Of a stretch of DNA of 64,000 nucleotides, positions 51,549 through 62,420 are shown piece by piece. The first letter of the stretch is position 1. The number at the start of each line of letters is the position of its first letter. The DNA lies in assembly GCF_020858115.1 (NCBI RefSeq), contig NZ_JACYMM010000009.1:81758-145757 (forward strand), written 5' to 3'. The DNA is from Janthinobacterium sp. FW305-129 (lineage in GTDB: Bacteria; Pseudomonadota; Gammaproteobacteria; Burkholderiales; Burkholderiaceae_D). The notes beneath the pieces are model-generated. The model had not been told where the DNA came from. It saw nothing but the letters and a program-made list of their open reading frames with translations, and did not search any database. The position numbers were made by a program, and so were the translations under genes.

Positions 51549-54010
51549 GCGGCCGCCTTTTCCAGCGCGCTGACCAGCCGCGCCACCCGGTCCGACAGCT
51601 TTTCCGTCGTCAGCTGTTCGCGGAAGCGCTCGACCATCAGGCCGAAGGCAAACGGCGAGGCGCGCTCCAACGGCTGCAGGGAAATATTGCGTTCATGCAA
51701 CTCTCGCAGGGTGGCGCGCAGGCGCGTCAATTCCAGTTCCTGCTCCAGCACTTCGCGCTGCGCCTGCGTGAGCAGCAAATTGGCCGCATCGTGCTTGCGG
51801 AACACCTCGAAAAACAGCGAAGACGACGCCTGCAGCTGGCGCGCGCTTTTCGGCTGGCCCGGATAGCCCTGGAAGACGAGGCCCGCGATGCGGGCGATTT
51901 CGCGGAAGCGCCGCTGCGACAGTTCCGTCGCGTTCAGGCTGGCCAGCACGTCTTCCAGCAAATTGTCCGTGCCGAACAGGGCCACCCCCGCGCCCGTGGC
52001 CGCATCGAACAGGGGCGCATAATCGAGCTCGCTTGCCCCCAGCAATTCAAAACCGTAGTCGTTGACGGCGATCGACAAGGTGGCCGGCTGCACGCGGGCG
52101 ATGCGGTAGGCCAGCAGGGACGCCAGGCCCAGGTGCACGGAGCGGCCCGCGAATGGATACACGAACAGGTGCCGGCCTTCGCGGCTGGACAAGGTTTCCA
52201 CCAGCAAGCCGGTGCGCGTGGGCAGGCTGGACCATGTCTGCTGGATGGCCAGCAGCGGCGCCAGCGCGCGCATTTCCGGCCCGCTGGCCCTACCCTCCTG
52301 CGCCAGCTGCAGCTGGTCCAGCACGGCGTGCGCCAGTTCCGACGACAGCGGCATCTTGCCGCCCTGCCAGCGCGGCACGGCGCCGCGGCTGCCCGTGGCG
52401 CGCCGCACGTAGGCCGTCATCTCGTGCACGCGCACGAATTCGAGGATGCGCCCGCCGAACAGAAAATGATCGCCCTGCTTCAGGCGCGCGATAAACGATT
52501 CCTCGATGCTGCCGATGCGTCCCCCGCCGAGGAACTTGACCTGGATCGCCGCTTCCGAGACGATGGTGCCGATGCTCATGCGGTGGCGCCGCGCCAGCGC
52601 CACGTCCGGCACGCGGTACGTGCCCTGCTCGTCCGGCAGCACTCTGCGGTATTCCGGGTACACGGTGAGGCTTTGCCCGCCGCGCGCGACGAAGTCGAGC
52701 GCCCATTGCCACTCATCCAATGTCAGGTGGCGGTACGACCAGGCCGCGCGCACTTCCGCGTACAGCGCCAGCGAATCGAAGCCGCCGCCCAGCGCGATCG
52801 TCACCAGGTGCTGCACCAGCACGTCGAGCGGCTTGTCCGGCACGGGGCGCGCTTCCAGGTGGCCCTGTGCCAGGGCGGCGCGGGCGGCGGCCGCTTCCAG
52901 CAATTCCAGGCTGTTGGTGGGCACCAGGGTGACGCGCGAAATGCGCCCCGGCGCGTGGCCGCTGCGTCCCGCCCGCTGCACCAGGCGCGCGATGCCCTTC
53001 GCGCTGCCCACCTGCAGCACCCGCTCGACGGGCAGGAAATCGACGCCCAGGTCCAGGCTGGACGTGCAGACGACGGCTTTCAGCTCGCCCGTCTTCAGGT
53101 GCCGCTCGACCCACTCGCGCACTTCACGGTCCAGCGAACCGTGGTGCAAAGCGATCAGGCCGGCCCAGTCGGGCCGCGCATCGAGCAGGTGCTGATACCA
53201 CAGCTCGGCCTGCGACCGCGTATTCGTAAACACCAGGGTGGTGGCGCTGCCTTCGATTTCGGCGATCAGCGCTTGCAGCATCTGGATGCCCAAATGCCCG
53301 CCCCAGGGAAAGCGCGTGGGGTTGACGGGGATCAAACTGTCGACGAGGATGCGCTTCCTGACTTTACCTTCGATCAGCACGCCAGCATTTTGTTCTCCCA
53401 GCAAGACATCCTGCGCCTGCCGCAGATTGCCCAGGGTGGCCGACAGGCCCCACGTCATCAGGTTTTCCTGCCAGCGGCGCAAACGGGCCAGCGCCAGCTG
53501 CACCTGCACGCCGCGCTTGCTGCCCATCAATTCGTGCCACTCGTCGACGATCACCGTTTCCAGCAGAGCGAAGCGTTCCTGCGCGTCCGCCTGGCTCAGC
53601 ATCAGGGACAGGCTTTCCGGCGTCGTGACGAGCACCTCGGGCCAGGACTTCGCCTGCCGCGCCCGCTGGGCGGCGCTCGTGTCTCCCGTGCGCGCCTCGA
53701 TGCGCCAGCCGGGCGCCAGCGTTTCGCCGGACGCCTGCAGCGCGCGCACGGTGTCGGCCGCCAGCGCCCGCATGGGCGTAATCCACAGCACGCGCAAGCC
53801 CTGCTTGCGGCTCTTGCGCGCCAGGCGCTCGGCGCGCAGCAAGGCGCCGAACCAGACGGCATACGTCTTGCCGGACCCCGTACTCGCATGCAGCAGGCCG
53901 GAGCGACCCTGCGCGCCAGCCCGCCAGACGGCGCGCTGGAAGGGAAAGATCGTCCAGCCGCGTTCCGTGAACCAGGCGCCGATGCGCTGCGCCAGCGCGC
54001 TTTTGCTCAT
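51545..54010 (-). CDS. Ligase-associated DEXH-box helicase (Lhr-like)
   Basis: The 821-residue SF2 helicase has Walker A A-S-T-G-S-G-K-T (42-49), motif II D-E-W-H (156-159), a second RecA domain with Q-R-A-G-R-S-G-H and the Lhr-specific C-terminal DEAD-associated region. The ligase-associated family carries DEWH here. It is between the ligase (7 bases) and PdeM (4-base overlap), so the four genes probably form one repair operon. Confidence 0.94.
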   Translation of the reverse strand: MSKSALAQRIGAWFTERGWTIFPFQRAVWRAGAQGRSGLLHASTGSGKTYAVWFGALLRAERLARKSRKQGLRVLWITPMRALAADTVRALQASGETLAPGWRIEARTGDTSAAQRARQAKSWPEVLVTTPESLSLMLSQADAQERFALLETVIVDEWHELMGSKRGVQVQLALARLRRWQENLMTWGLSATLGNLRQAQDVLLGEQNAGVLIEGKVRKRILVDSLIPVNPTRFPWGGHLGIQMLQALIAEIEGSATTLVFTNTRSQAELWYQHLLDARPDWAGLIALHHGSLDREVREWVERHLKTGELKAVVCTSSLDLGVDFLPVERVLQVGSAKGIARLVQRAGRSGHAPGRISRVTLVPTNSLELLEAAAARAALAQGHLEARPVPDKPLDVLVQHLVTIALGGGFDSLALYAEVRAAWSYRHLTLDEWQWALDFVARGGQSLTVYPEYRRVLPDEQGTYRVPDVALARRHRMSIGTIVSEAAIQVKFLGGGRIGSIEESFIARLKQGDHFLFGGRILEFVRVHEMTAYVRRATGSRGAVPRWQGGKMPLSSELAHAVLDQLQLAQEGRASGPEMRALAPLLAIQQTWSSLPTRTGLLVETLSSREGRHLFVYPFAGRSVHLGLASLLAYRIARVQPATLSIAVNDYGFELLGASELDYAPLFDAATGAGVALFGTDNLLEDVLASLNATELSQRRFREIARIAGLVFQGYPGQPKSARQLQASSSLFFEVFRKHDAANLLLTQAQREVLEQELELTRLRATLRELHERNISLQPLERASPFAFGLMVERFREQLTTEKLSDRVARLVSALEKAAA

Positions 54011-54017
54011 CGCTTGC

Positions 54018-55649
54018 TCATGTAGTCTGGGCCAGCATGGCCTTCAGGGTAGCCAGCGTATCCGCGTCGGCGATGGCCTTGTCGTCACGCCGGCGCAGGA
54101 TGCGGGGAAAGCGCACGGCGATGCCCGCCTTGTGGCGGCTGGAAGCGGCGATGCCTTCGAAACCGATCTCGAACACCATCGTGGGCTTGACGCTGCGCAC
54201 GGGGCCGAATTTTTCTATCGTCGTCTTGCGGATGGCCGCGTCGACTTGCGCGATCTCCGCATCCGTCAAGCCCGAATACGCCTTGGCGAACGGCACCAGC
54301 TTGCGCTCGTCCCCATGCTCTCCATCCCATACGGCGAACGTGTAGTCCGTGTACAGCGAGGCGCGCCGGCCGTGGCCCGCCTGGGCGTAGATCAGCACGG
54401 CGTCGACGGCATACGGATCAATCTTCCACTTCCACCAGGTGCCCACGTCTTTCGTGCGGCCCACGCCATATGCGGCCGACACGGCTTTCAGCATCAAGCC
54501 TTCCACGCCGCGCGCCCGCGATTCGTCGCGGATGGCGGCCAGAGCGTCCCAGCTTGCCGCTTCAACACGCGGCGACAGCCGCAGCGCGGGCGCATCCACC
54601 TGCGCCACCACGGTTTCCAGCAGCGCGCGTCGCTCCAGCTGGGGCAACTGGCGCACGTCCACGCCATCGAGTTCCAGCACGTCGTAAGCCATCAGCACGG
54701 CGGGCAGCTGAGCCAATAGTTTGGACGAGACCGTCTTGCGGCCCATGCGTTGTTGCAAATCGGCAAATGGCGCCGGCACGCCGCCCGGCTGCCAGACGAG
54801 GATTTCGCCATCGAGCACGGTACCCTCGGGCAAGGCCAGCTGCGCCAGTTCGGGAAAGCGCTCCGTGATCAATTCCTCGCCCCGCGACCACAGCCAGTTC
54901 ACGCCATCGCGGCGCAGCAGCTGGGCGCGCATGCCGTCGTATTTCCATTCGACCAGCCAGCCGCCGACGTCGCCCAGGCTTTCCGGCCCCGCCTGCAGGG
55001 GATGCGCGAGGAAGAAGGGATACGGCTGGCCGCCGCGCAGCGCATGTTCGCCCTCCGACTGCGCGGCGATCAGCTTCAAGAATCCCGCGCCCGTGGGGCT
55101 GACCTTGCCATCGGTCCAGCCCATCAGGCGCTGGGCGATCAGCTTGCTGTCGACGGCGGCGATGGACGCCAGCGCCCGCGTCACCAGCAGTTTCGAGACG
55201 CCCACGCGAAAGCCGCCGCCGATCAGCTTGATCAACAGAAAGCGTTCGCGCGTTTCCAGCTCGTCCCAGTACCCCAGCAGGGCGGCGCGGATGGCGTCCG
55301 GCGCCGCGCCGCGCAACGGCGCGATGCGCTGCTCGATCCACTGGGCCAGGCCGATGTCGCTGCGCTTGCCCGGCGCGGGCAGGATCAGGGCGATGGTTTC
55401 CGCCAGGTCGCCCACGGCGTGATAGGCCTCGTCGAACAGCCAGGCGTCGAGGCCCGCCCGCTCCGTCGCGTATTCGCGCAGCAATCTGGTGGGCACGGCC
55501 TGGCGCGGCTTGCCGCCGGCCAGGAAATACACGGCCCAGGCCGCATTCTCGGGCGAGGCGCCGCGAAAATAGGCTTGCAGGGCCGCCAGCTTGCGGCTGG
55601 TGGAGGTCGTCTCGTCGAGCTCCCCGTACAGCCGGGCAAATTCACGCAT
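54018..55649 (-). CDS. ATP-dependent DNA ligase
   Basis: From the ATG at 55649 the protein has 543 residues. An N-terminal DNA-binding helical domain (about 1-200) precedes the nucleotidyltransferase with catalytic Lys236 in E-W-K-Y-D-G-M-R and an OB-fold ending with the R-F-P-R motif. It is the single-chain type without LigD polymerase or nuclease domains. It overlaps the exonuclease gene by eight bases (ATGCGTGA), which supports translational coupling. Confidence 0.94.
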   Translation of the reverse strand: MREFARLYGELDETTSTSRKLAALQAYFRGASPENAAWAVYFLAGGKPRQAVPTRLLREYATERAGLDAWLFDEAYHAVGDLAETIALILPAPGKRSDIGLAQWIEQRIAPLRGAAPDAIRAALLGYWDELETRERFLLIKLIGGGFRVGVSKLLVTRALASIAAVDSKLIAQRLMGWTDGKVSPTGAGFLKLIAAQSEGEHALRGGQPYPFFLAHPLQAGPESLGDVGGWLVEWKYDGMRAQLLRRDGVNWLWSRGEELITERFPELAQLALPEGTVLDGEILVWQPGGVPAPFADLQQRMGRKTVSSKLLAQLPAVLMAYDVLELDGVDVRQLPQLERRALLETVVAQVDAPALRLSPRVEAASWDALAAIRDESRARGVEGLMLKAVSAAYGVGRTKDVGTWWKWKIDPYAVDAVLIYAQAGHGRRASLYTDYTFAVWDGEHGDERKLVPFAKAYSGLTDAEIAQVDAAIRKTTIEKFGPVRSVKPTMVFEIGFEGIAASSRHKAGIAVRFPRILRRRDDKAIADADTLATLKAMLAQTT

Positions 55650-56682
55650 GGCTGACGTCCTCCGCCGCCGCGGATGCACCGGGCGCACCGTCATCGGCCT
55701 CGTCGTCGCCATATTCCGTCTCGAAACCGCCCGCCTGCCAGCCGTTCTGCCGCAGCCAGCGCACCATCACGGGGATCGAACCGTGGGTGACGATGATGCG
55801 TCCAGCCTGCGTGGCCTTGATCGCCTGCATCAGGCCGGGCCAGTCGGCGTGGTCGGACAGCACGAAACCCCGGTCCACGCCGCGCCGCCGGCGCGCGCCG
55901 CGCAGCAGCATCCAGCCGCTGGCGAACGCATCGCTGTAGTCGCCGAAACGCTTCATCCACGGCGAACCGGCAGCCGATGGGGGCGCGATCACCATGGCCG
56001 TCCTCAGGGCGGCCTTGTCCGTCACCTGGTCCACCATAACGGTGGCGGGCAAGGCCACGCCGCACTCGCGGTAGACCTGCGTCAATGCCTGCGCCGCGCC
56101 ATGGCAGATAATGGAACCGATGCTGGCGTCCAGGCCCGCCAGGATGCGCTGCGCCTTGCCGAAGGCATAGCAGAACAGCACGCTGGTGCGCCCCTCGGCC
56201 GCATTGCCGCGCCACCACTGGTTGATGTCGTCGTATATTTCCTGCGGCGCCTGCCAGCGGTAGATGGGCAAGCCGAAGGTTGATTCCGTGATGAAGGTAT
56301 CGCAGCGCACGGGGTCGAATGGCGCGCAGGTGGGGTCGGGCTGCAGCTTGTAGTCGCCGGACGCCACCCATACTTGCCCGCCGTGCGCCATGCGCACCTG
56401 GGCCGAACCGAGCACGTGGCCGGCCGGATGCAGCGACACTTGCACGCCGTGGTGTTCGATGGTCTCGCCATACGCGAGGCCCTGGATGGAGACGGCGCCC
56501 AGGCGCGCGCGCAGCACTTGCTCGCCGGGCGCGGCGCACAGGTAGTGCCGGTGCCCGACGCGCGCATGGTCGGCGTGCGCATGCGTGATGATGGCGCGCT
56601 CGACGGGACGCCACGGGTCGATGTAGAACTGACCCGGCACACAGTACAAGCCTTCCTTGCGCACCACTACCATGTCCGCCAT
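55642..56682 (-). CDS. Ligase-associated MBL-fold exonuclease
   Basis: The 346-residue protein is a beta-CASP-like metallo-beta-lactamase with H-A-H-A-D-H at residues 34-39, G-D-Y near 110, and a C-terminal S-D-H-A-D-W motif. It starts the operon exonuclease-ligase-helicase-PdeM. Members are predicted DNA exonucleases; no LexA box is seen in the 88 bases before it that I can identify. Confidence 0.92.
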   Translation of the reverse strand: MADMVVVRKEGLYCVPGQFYIDPWRPVERAIITHAHADHARVGHRHYLCAAPGEQVLRARLGAVSIQGLAYGETIEHHGVQVSLHPAGHVLGSAQVRMAHGGQVWVASGDYKLQPDPTCAPFDPVRCDTFITESTFGLPIYRWQAPQEIYDDINQWWRGNAAEGRTSVLFCYAFGKAQRILAGLDASIGSIICHGAAQALTQVYRECGVALPATVMVDQVTDKAALRTAMVIAPPSAAGSPWMKRFGDYSDAFASGWMLLRGARRRRGVDRGFVLSDHADWPGLMQAIKATQAGRIIVTHGSIPVMVRWLRQNGWQAGGFETEYGDDEADDGAPGASAAAEDVSHA

Positions 56683-56770
56683 GCCCAGCTCCCTACGAAA
56701 AAACCGCCTTGGAATGGGCTGATTCTAGCGCTCTTGCGCCAGATCATCTGTCAGACAGCGCACACTGGAT

Positions 56771-58459
56771 TCACGCCGGTGCGACAAACTCGGCCATGAA
56801 GGTGCGCGTGGTGTTTTCTGGAAAGGCAATCGTGACCTGGTCGCCCGCCACCGACAGCACGGTGCCGATCTGGTAGCGTGGCACGCGCACGCGGCTGCCG
56901 ACGGCGATCTGGTGCGCTGGCGGCGATGGTGCCTGGGCAGGCGCCGGCGGCAGCTCGTCCAGGGTAATGGGCATGGCCAGCGCGGGCGGCGACTGGCAAT
57001 TGTCGCAAGTGCAGCAGCGCTCGAAATCGCCGGCGTCGCCAAAGTAATCGAGCAGCAGTTTCCAGCGGCACAAGCCGCTTTGCGCATAGGCCACCATTTG
57101 TTCGAGCGCCTGCTTGTCGCGCTCCTGCTTGTCGACATAGATCTGCGCCAGTTGCGCATACGCGGGCGAGCTGGCCGAGGGCGTTCTCAGGCTGTAGCCC
57201 AGCTTGCGGTCCTGGCGCAGCAGCTTGCCGTCTTTCAACAGTTTCAGGCATACCTTCAGGTGGCCGTCGGAAAACTCGGGCAGGCTGGACGCCAGCGCAG
57301 CGAAAGAAAACGTGGCCGGCAAGTCTTGCGCTGCCGCAATGATGGCGGCCAGTTCTTCCGCCGTCGGGTAATGCTTGGCCAGAAAGAATTGCTGGACCCG
57401 CTTGTCTTCCTGGAAGTACAGCAAGGTGCAGTCGGCGGGCAAGCCGTCGCGCCCCGCCCGGCCCGATTCCTGGTAGTACGCTTCCAGGTTGGCCGGCACC
57501 TGCAAATGGATGACGAAACGCGTGTCCGGCTTGTCGATGCCCATGCCAAACGCGTTGGTGGCCACCATGATGCGGCGCTCTCCGCCCATGAACAAGTCCT
57601 GGTTGTGCTTGCGCTCGCGCGCCGCCAGCTTGCCGTGGTAGCGGGTGACGCTCTCGCCCAGTTCCTCCAGCCGCGCCGCCAGCTCCTCGACGGCTTTTAC
57701 CGTGGCCGCATACACGATGCCCGTGCCCGGCGTCTCGCGCAGCAGGCGCAGGACTGCATCCTGTTTCTCGCCGGCATTGGTGACCTGGATCACGCGGTAG
57801 CGCAAATTGGCGCGGTAGATGCCCGTATTGATGACGTTCAGCTTGCGCGCTTCCAGTTGCGCGTCGATATCGGCCACCACTTCCCCGGTGGCCGTGGCCG
57901 TCAGCGCCAGCACGGGCGGGCGACCCAGCGCGCGCAGGGCGGCAGCGATGTCCAGGTAGGCGGGACGGAAGTCGTGGCCCCACTGGGAAATGCAATGGGC
58001 TTCATCGATGACGGCCAGGCTGGGCGGCGCGCCGGCCAGCAGGGACAGGAAGGCGGCATTGGCGAGGCGTTCCGGCGTGCAAAAGATGATGAGCCGGCCG
58101 CCCTGGGCGATGCGGGCGATGGCGGCATCCTCGTCCGCGCGCGACAGGCTGCTGTTGAGCTGCACGGCCGTAATGCCCAGTGCGTGCAGCTTTTCCAGCT
58201 GGTCTTTCATCAGTGAAATCAGCGGCGACACGACCAAAGTCGCGCCCGGCAACAGGGCGGCGGGCAGCTGGTAGCACAGCGACTTGCCGCTGCCGGTGGG
58301 CATGATGGCCAGGGTGTCGCGTCCGGCCAGCACGCTGTCGATGACGTCCTGCTGGCCCGCCCGCAGGCGCGCGATGCCGAATACCGAGCGCAGCAGCCGC
58401 TGGATCTTGCGCTGGCGGGCGCGGCCCGGATCTTGCACTGCAGAAATAGTAGTCGCCAT
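56771..58459 (-). CDS. recQ: RecQ-family ATP-dependent DNA helicase with unusual C-terminus
   Basis: From the ATG at 58459 (a GTG at 58477 is possible) the 562-residue protein has Walker A M-P-T-G-S-G-K-S, motif II D-E-A-H, Q-E-S-G-R-A-G-R-D-G and a RecQ zinc site with four Cys (C-R-W ... C-C-T-C-D-N-C). The usual winged-helix is short and no HRDC domain is seen. Instead it ends with a Pro-rich linker and a small all-beta domain (about the last 45 residues: V-G-S-R-V-R-V-P-R-Y-Q-I-G-T-V). It unwinds DNA in repair. It lies upstream of none of the ligase genes in one transcript but just 88 bases from them. Confidence 0.92.
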   Translation of the reverse strand: MATTISAVQDPGRARQRKIQRLLRSVFGIARLRAGQQDVIDSVLAGRDTLAIMPTGSGKSLCYQLPAALLPGATLVVSPLISLMKDQLEKLHALGITAVQLNSSLSRADEDAAIARIAQGGRLIIFCTPERLANAAFLSLLAGAPPSLAVIDEAHCISQWGHDFRPAYLDIAAALRALGRPPVLALTATATGEVVADIDAQLEARKLNVINTGIYRANLRYRVIQVTNAGEKQDAVLRLLRETPGTGIVYAATVKAVEELAARLEELGESVTRYHGKLAARERKHNQDLFMGGERRIMVATNAFGMGIDKPDTRFVIHLQVPANLEAYYQESGRAGRDGLPADCTLLYFQEDKRVQQFFLAKHYPTAEELAAIIAAAQDLPATFSFAALASSLPEFSDGHLKVCLKLLKDGKLLRQDRKLGYSLRTPSASSPAYAQLAQIYVDKQERDKQALEQMVAYAQSGLCRWKLLLDYFGDAGDFERCCTCDNCQSPPALAMPITLDELPPAPAQAPSPPAHQIAVGSRVRVPRYQIGTVLSVAGDQVTIAFPENTTRTFMAEFVAPA

Positions 58460-58565
58460 CGTGGTCCGGTCCCTCACATGCCGGCGCCAGTTGCCAGCTT
58501 GCCGCCACTTTACGGCCGGGCCTGGCGCACCGCCATAGGACGGGCGCCACAGCTGGCGTAGGAAT

Positions 58566-58964
58566 TCAGGAAGCGAACAGGATGGCCCAGAACAGCATCA
58601 GCAGACCGGCGATCGACACGCACCAGACGAGCGTGCGCACGACGGGCACGCCAAACGCATACAGGGGCAGATACAGCACGCGCGCGGCCAGGTACAGGGC
58701 CGCGCCATAGAGCGTGAGCGCGCTTTCCTGCGCCGTCACGTGGGCGATCAGCACGGCGGCGGCGAACAGGGGCAGGGTTTCGAACAGGTTCGCCTGGGCC
58801 CGCTGCAAACGGCCCGTGATCTTGCCCACGGGCGGCCCGTCGCCGTCGCGCGCGCTCACGTTATAGGCCGTGCCCGTTTCGCGCGTGCGGAACAGCGCGG
58901 GCAGCAGGATTTGCACCAGCGCCAGCACGAGGCTGCAGGCGAGCATGGTCAGTTCAGGAGTCAT
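58566..58964 (-). CDS. MAPEG-family membrane protein
   Basis: The 132-residue protein has four membrane helices and the MAPEG patterns R-x-Q-R-A-Q-A-N-L-F-E-T-L-P and A-R-V-L-Y-L-P-L-Y. Family members are glutathione transferases or eicosanoid-type enzymes; bacterial roles are mostly unknown. Opening M-T-P-E-L-T-M-L is typical. It lies between recQ and the hybrid kinase, on the same strand, with no clear operon partner. Confidence 0.9.
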   Translation of the reverse strand: MTPELTMLACSLVLALVQILLPALFRTRETGTAYNVSARDGDGPPVGKITGRLQRAQANLFETLPLFAAAVLIAHVTAQESALTLYGAALYLAARVLYLPLYAFGVPVVRTLVWCVSIAGLLMLFWAILFAS

Positions 58965-59021
58965 CTTTACCTCTGCGGGTGGTGGGTGGGACGGGCAGGC
59001 CGCCGAGGCGGCGCGTGCCCG

Positions 59022-62000
59022 TCAGGGTTGGTCGAGTGCCGCTTGCAACTCCGTCAAGTCATAGGGCTTGCGCAAGACACTGGCGGAAAAGCCCAGCTCG
59101 TCCATCGATTCCTTGCCATAGCCGGTGGAAAAGATGATGCGCATGTCCGGTTTTTCGCGCAGCACCATGCGTGCCAGCGCGATGCCGGACATGCCGGGCA
59201 GGCTGACATCGGTAAACAGGATATCGAATTCTTGCTCATTAAGCAATTCCCACGCCGCCTCGCCATCGGACACGCCGCTGACCGTGTGGCCCAGCATGCC
59301 CACCAGTTCGCACACCATCAGCTGGGAATCGAGATTGTCTTCCACCACGAGTATCTTCATCGATGTCGGCATGTCCCCCTGCGGTTCCGGCGCATGGCCC
59401 GTCAAGTCCAGTCCCGGCGTGCCGCTTCCCCGCACGCTGGCCGCCGCGCTGCCGGTCGCCAGCGTGCCAGCCACGGGCGCACCGGACCGTTCAAACTGGC
59501 GCGCACGCATTTGCTGCTGGCGGTTGGCCAGCACATGGCGCAGCTTGCGCGCCAGCTCTTCGCGCCGGTATGGCTTGCTGAGCAATTCCACGCCCGCGTC
59601 CAGCCGTCCTTCGTGCACGATGACATCCTGCGCATAGCCGGACGTAAACAGCACGGCAATGTCGGGCTGCAACTCGCGCGCCTGGCGCGCCATCTCCGTG
59701 CTGCTGACGGGGCCGGGCATGATCACGTCCGTAAACAGCAAGTCGATCTGCGCGCCGCTGTGCAGCACGGCCAGCGCGCTTTCGCCATCCTCGGCCTTGA
59801 GCACCGTATAGCCGAGCGCCCCCAGCATGTCGACCACGGTGGTGCGCACGCCCACATCGTCTTCCACCACCAGCACGGTTTCCGTGCCGCCCGTGACGAC
59901 GCCGCTCAATTCCAGTTCCTCGTCCGCTTCGGCCATCAGGGAACGGGGCAGATAGATTTTGACTCCCGTGCCCACGCCAGGTTCACTGTAGATGCGGATA
60001 TGGCCGCGGCTTTGCGTGACAAAGCCATACGCCATCGACAAGCCCAGGCCCGTGCCCGCCCCTTCCGGTTTGGTGGTGAAGAACGGTTCGAACGCGCGCT
60101 GCAGCACGGGGCCGCTCATGCCGCGCCCCGTGTCCGTCACCGATAGCATCACGTACTGGCCCGCCGGCACGTCGACCAGATTGTGCACATACTGTTCGTC
60201 GAGCACGACGTTGCCCAGCTCGATGGTCAGCTTGCCCACGCCATCCATGGCGTCGCGCGCATTGATGGCCAGGTTCAGGATGACGTTCTCGATCTGGCTG
60301 CGGTCGACCAGGGTATTCCACAGCCCGCCGCCGCCCACCAGCACGATGTCGATCGCTTCGCCCAGGGCGCGCCGCAGCAGCGCATCCATGTTGCGCACCA
60401 CGCGCGCCAGGTCGGCCACCACGGGTTTGAGCGGTTGACGCCGCGCAAACGCCAGCAGGTGCGACGACAGCTTGGCGCCCCGCTCGACGGCGGCAATCGC
60501 CGTGTCCAGGCGCTGGCGCATGAGGCCATCCGTGCCCGCCAGGTGCTGCAGCAAATGCAAATTGCCGGAAATGATTTGCAGCACATTATTAAAATCGTGC
60601 GCGATGCCGCCCGTCAGCTGGCCCACGGCTTCCATCTTTTGCGCCTGGCGCAAGGCGTCTTCGGCCTTGGTGCGCTCGCTCACTTCCTGTTCGACCCGGT
60701 GCTCGAGCGTTTCGTTCAATTCATGCAGCGCCTTTTCCACGCGGCGCCGCTCCGTGATGTCCGTCTTGACGGCGATCAGGGAACGCGTATGACCCTGCTC
60801 ATCGACGAGGCGACTGACATTGCTCGACACCCACACTTGCGAGCCGTCGGGCTTCAGGTAGCGCTTTTCCAGCGAGAACGACTCGCCCGTTTCCACCAGG
60901 CGCCGGAACAGCACGCCGTTGCCGGGCACGTCCGCCGGATGCATGATGTCGTTCATGTTCAGGCTCAGCAACTCTTCGGCGGAACGGCCCAGCATGCAGC
61001 ACAGGGCACCGTTGACCCGCTGGAAACGGCCATCGAGGCCCAGTTCCGACAAGCCCACCGAAGCCTGGCCGAAAATGGCCGCCATGCGCTCCTGGCTGGC
61101 GTTGAGTTCATCCTCGATCTGGCGCCGTTCCGTCACGTCGAACGACACGCCCACATAGCGGCGCTGGCCCGGCACGCGTCCGGCGAACACCTCGCCCTGG
61201 CGCGCGATCCAGCGCAGCGCGCCATCGGCGGGACGGCGGATGCGGTACTCCACGTATTCCAGCGGATTGGGCGCCAGATCAAGCTTGCTGGGGCCAACCT
61301 TCGTCAAGTCCCGTTCGTCAACCAGGCTCACCAGCAGGCGCTCCGTGACTTCCACCTCGTCGGCAATGCCCCACAGGCGGCGGAAGGTGGGCGAGACCAC
61401 CATCGCGCCCGTCTCGGGGAACCATTCGAAGGTGCCGATGCCGCCCGCCTGCTGGGCCAGGCGCAAGCGCTCCTCGCTTTCCATGCGTTCGGTGACGTCG
61501 ATGCCTTCGACGAGGATGCCCGTCACCGTGCCCTCGTCATCCTTGATGGGCTGGTACACGAAGTCGATCTGGCGCTGTCCCGTTTGCCCATCCGCCGTCT
61601 GCAAATCCACTTTGACCTGGCGCCCTTCGAAGGGCACGCCCGTTCGGTAGACCTGGTCGAGCAGTTCGATGAATCCCTGTGCCTTGACTTCGGGCAAGGC
61701 CTCTTCGACGGACCTGCCCAGCAGATCGCGGTGGCCCACCAGGCGCAGATAATGTTCATTCGCCAATTCAAACACGTGCCGCGGCCCGCGCAGCAGGGCC
61801 ATGAAGCTCGGTGCCTGCTGGAACAGGGCGCGCAGCAGCGCCCGCTCCTCGCCCAGGCGGCGGTTGGCCGCGCGCACGGCCTCGCTCTCCATCTGCAAGT
61901 TGGCGTTGAGTTTGCCCAACTCGGCCGTGGCCAGTTTCAGCTGGCGCCCCTCCTCCATGCGCGCCGTCAACTCCAGCGCCGTGCACAGCACGCCATCGAC

Positions 62001-62420
62001 CTGGCCATCGGCGCCATGCACGGGCGCGTAAAACAGGTCGAAACAGACGTCCGTGCGCTGTCCGTCGCGCAACAGCGGCAAACAGCATTCGCGGTGCACC
62101 TGCGTCTCGCCGCGCAATCCCGCTTCGAGGATGCGCGCGTTCCAGTCCCAGATTTCCGGCCAGACGGCCGGCACCGTGCCGCCCAGCGCCGCCGGATGGC
62201 GCTCGCCTGCGATCTGGATGTAGTCGTCGTTGTAAATCATGACGTGCTGCGGGCCCCACATCAGCACCATCGCCATCGGCGAATTGAGCACGATGTCGAC
62301 GCTGGCGCGCAAATGGGCGGGCCAGCCATCGACGGCGCCCAGGCTGGTGGCGGACCAGTCGCGCTGGCGCACCAGTTCGCCCATGCTGCCGCCGCCGCGC
62401 GGCCAGGCTGGCGCGCTCAT
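59022..62420 (-). CDS. Multi-PAS hybrid sensor histidine kinase with two receiver domains
   Basis: The start at 62420 overlaps the upstream TGA (ATGA). The 1,132-residue cytosolic protein has about four PAS/PAC modules (residues 20-590), a HisKA domain with H-box A-H-D-F-N-N (about 635), HATPase with N-box [10 protein letters not shown]1 D-T-G-R-G-M and G2 G-T-G-L-G-L-S, then two receivers with phospho-acceptor Asp in L-F-T-D-V-I-M-P and L-F-T-D-V-S-L-P. No membrane segments are seen. Together with the two upstream genes it forms a signalling operon whose output is not in the window. Confidence 0.92.
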   Translation of the reverse strand: MSAPAWPRGGGSMGELVRQRDWSATSLGAVDGWPAHLRASVDIVLNSPMAMVLMWGPQHVMIYNDDYIQIAGERHPAALGGTVPAVWPEIWDWNARILEAGLRGETQVHRECCLPLLRDGQRTDVCFDLFYAPVHGADGQVDGVLCTALELTARMEEGRQLKLATAELGKLNANLQMESEAVRAANRRLGEERALLRALFQQAPSFMALLRGPRHVFELANEHYLRLVGHRDLLGRSVEEALPEVKAQGFIELLDQVYRTGVPFEGRQVKVDLQTADGQTGQRQIDFVYQPIKDDEGTVTGILVEGIDVTERMESEERLRLAQQAGGIGTFEWFPETGAMVVSPTFRRLWGIADEVEVTERLLVSLVDERDLTKVGPSKLDLAPNPLEYVEYRIRRPADGALRWIARQGEVFAGRVPGQRRYVGVSFDVTERRQIEDELNASQERMAAIFGQASVGLSELGLDGRFQRVNGALCCMLGRSAEELLSLNMNDIMHPADVPGNGVLFRRLVETGESFSLEKRYLKPDGSQVWVSSNVSRLVDEQGHTRSLIAVKTDITERRRVEKALHELNETLEHRVEQEVSERTKAEDALRQAQKMEAVGQLTGGIAHDFNNVLQIISGNLHLLQHLAGTDGLMRQRLDTAIAAVERGAKLSSHLLAFARRQPLKPVVADLARVVRNMDALLRRALGEAIDIVLVGGGGLWNTLVDRSQIENVILNLAINARDAMDGVGKLTIELGNVVLDEQYVHNLVDVPAGQYVMLSVTDTGRGMSGPVLQRAFEPFFTTKPEGAGTGLGLSMAYGFVTQSRGHIRIYSEPGVGTGVKIYLPRSLMAEADEELELSGVVTGGTETVLVVEDDVGVRTTVVDMLGALGYTVLKAEDGESALAVLHSGAQIDLLFTDVIMPGPVSSTEMARQARELQPDIAVLFTSGYAQDVIVHEGRLDAGVELLSKPYRREELARKLRHVLANRQQQMRARQFERSGAPVAGTLATGSAAASVRGSGTPGLDLTGHAPEPQGDMPTSMKILVVEDNLDSQLMVCELVGMLGHTVSGVSDGEAAWELLNEQEFDILFTDVSLPGMSGIALARMVLREKPDMRIIFSTGYGKESMDELGFSASVLRKPYDLTELQAALDQP

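Noticed and set aside
51695-54025. 776-codon plus-strand frame opposite the helicase
   Set aside because: Antisense shadow; the helicase motifs are on the minus strand.
56749-56759. Short palindrome CTGTCAGACAG as a LexA box
   Set aside because: The spacing between CTGT and ACAG is three bases rather than eight.
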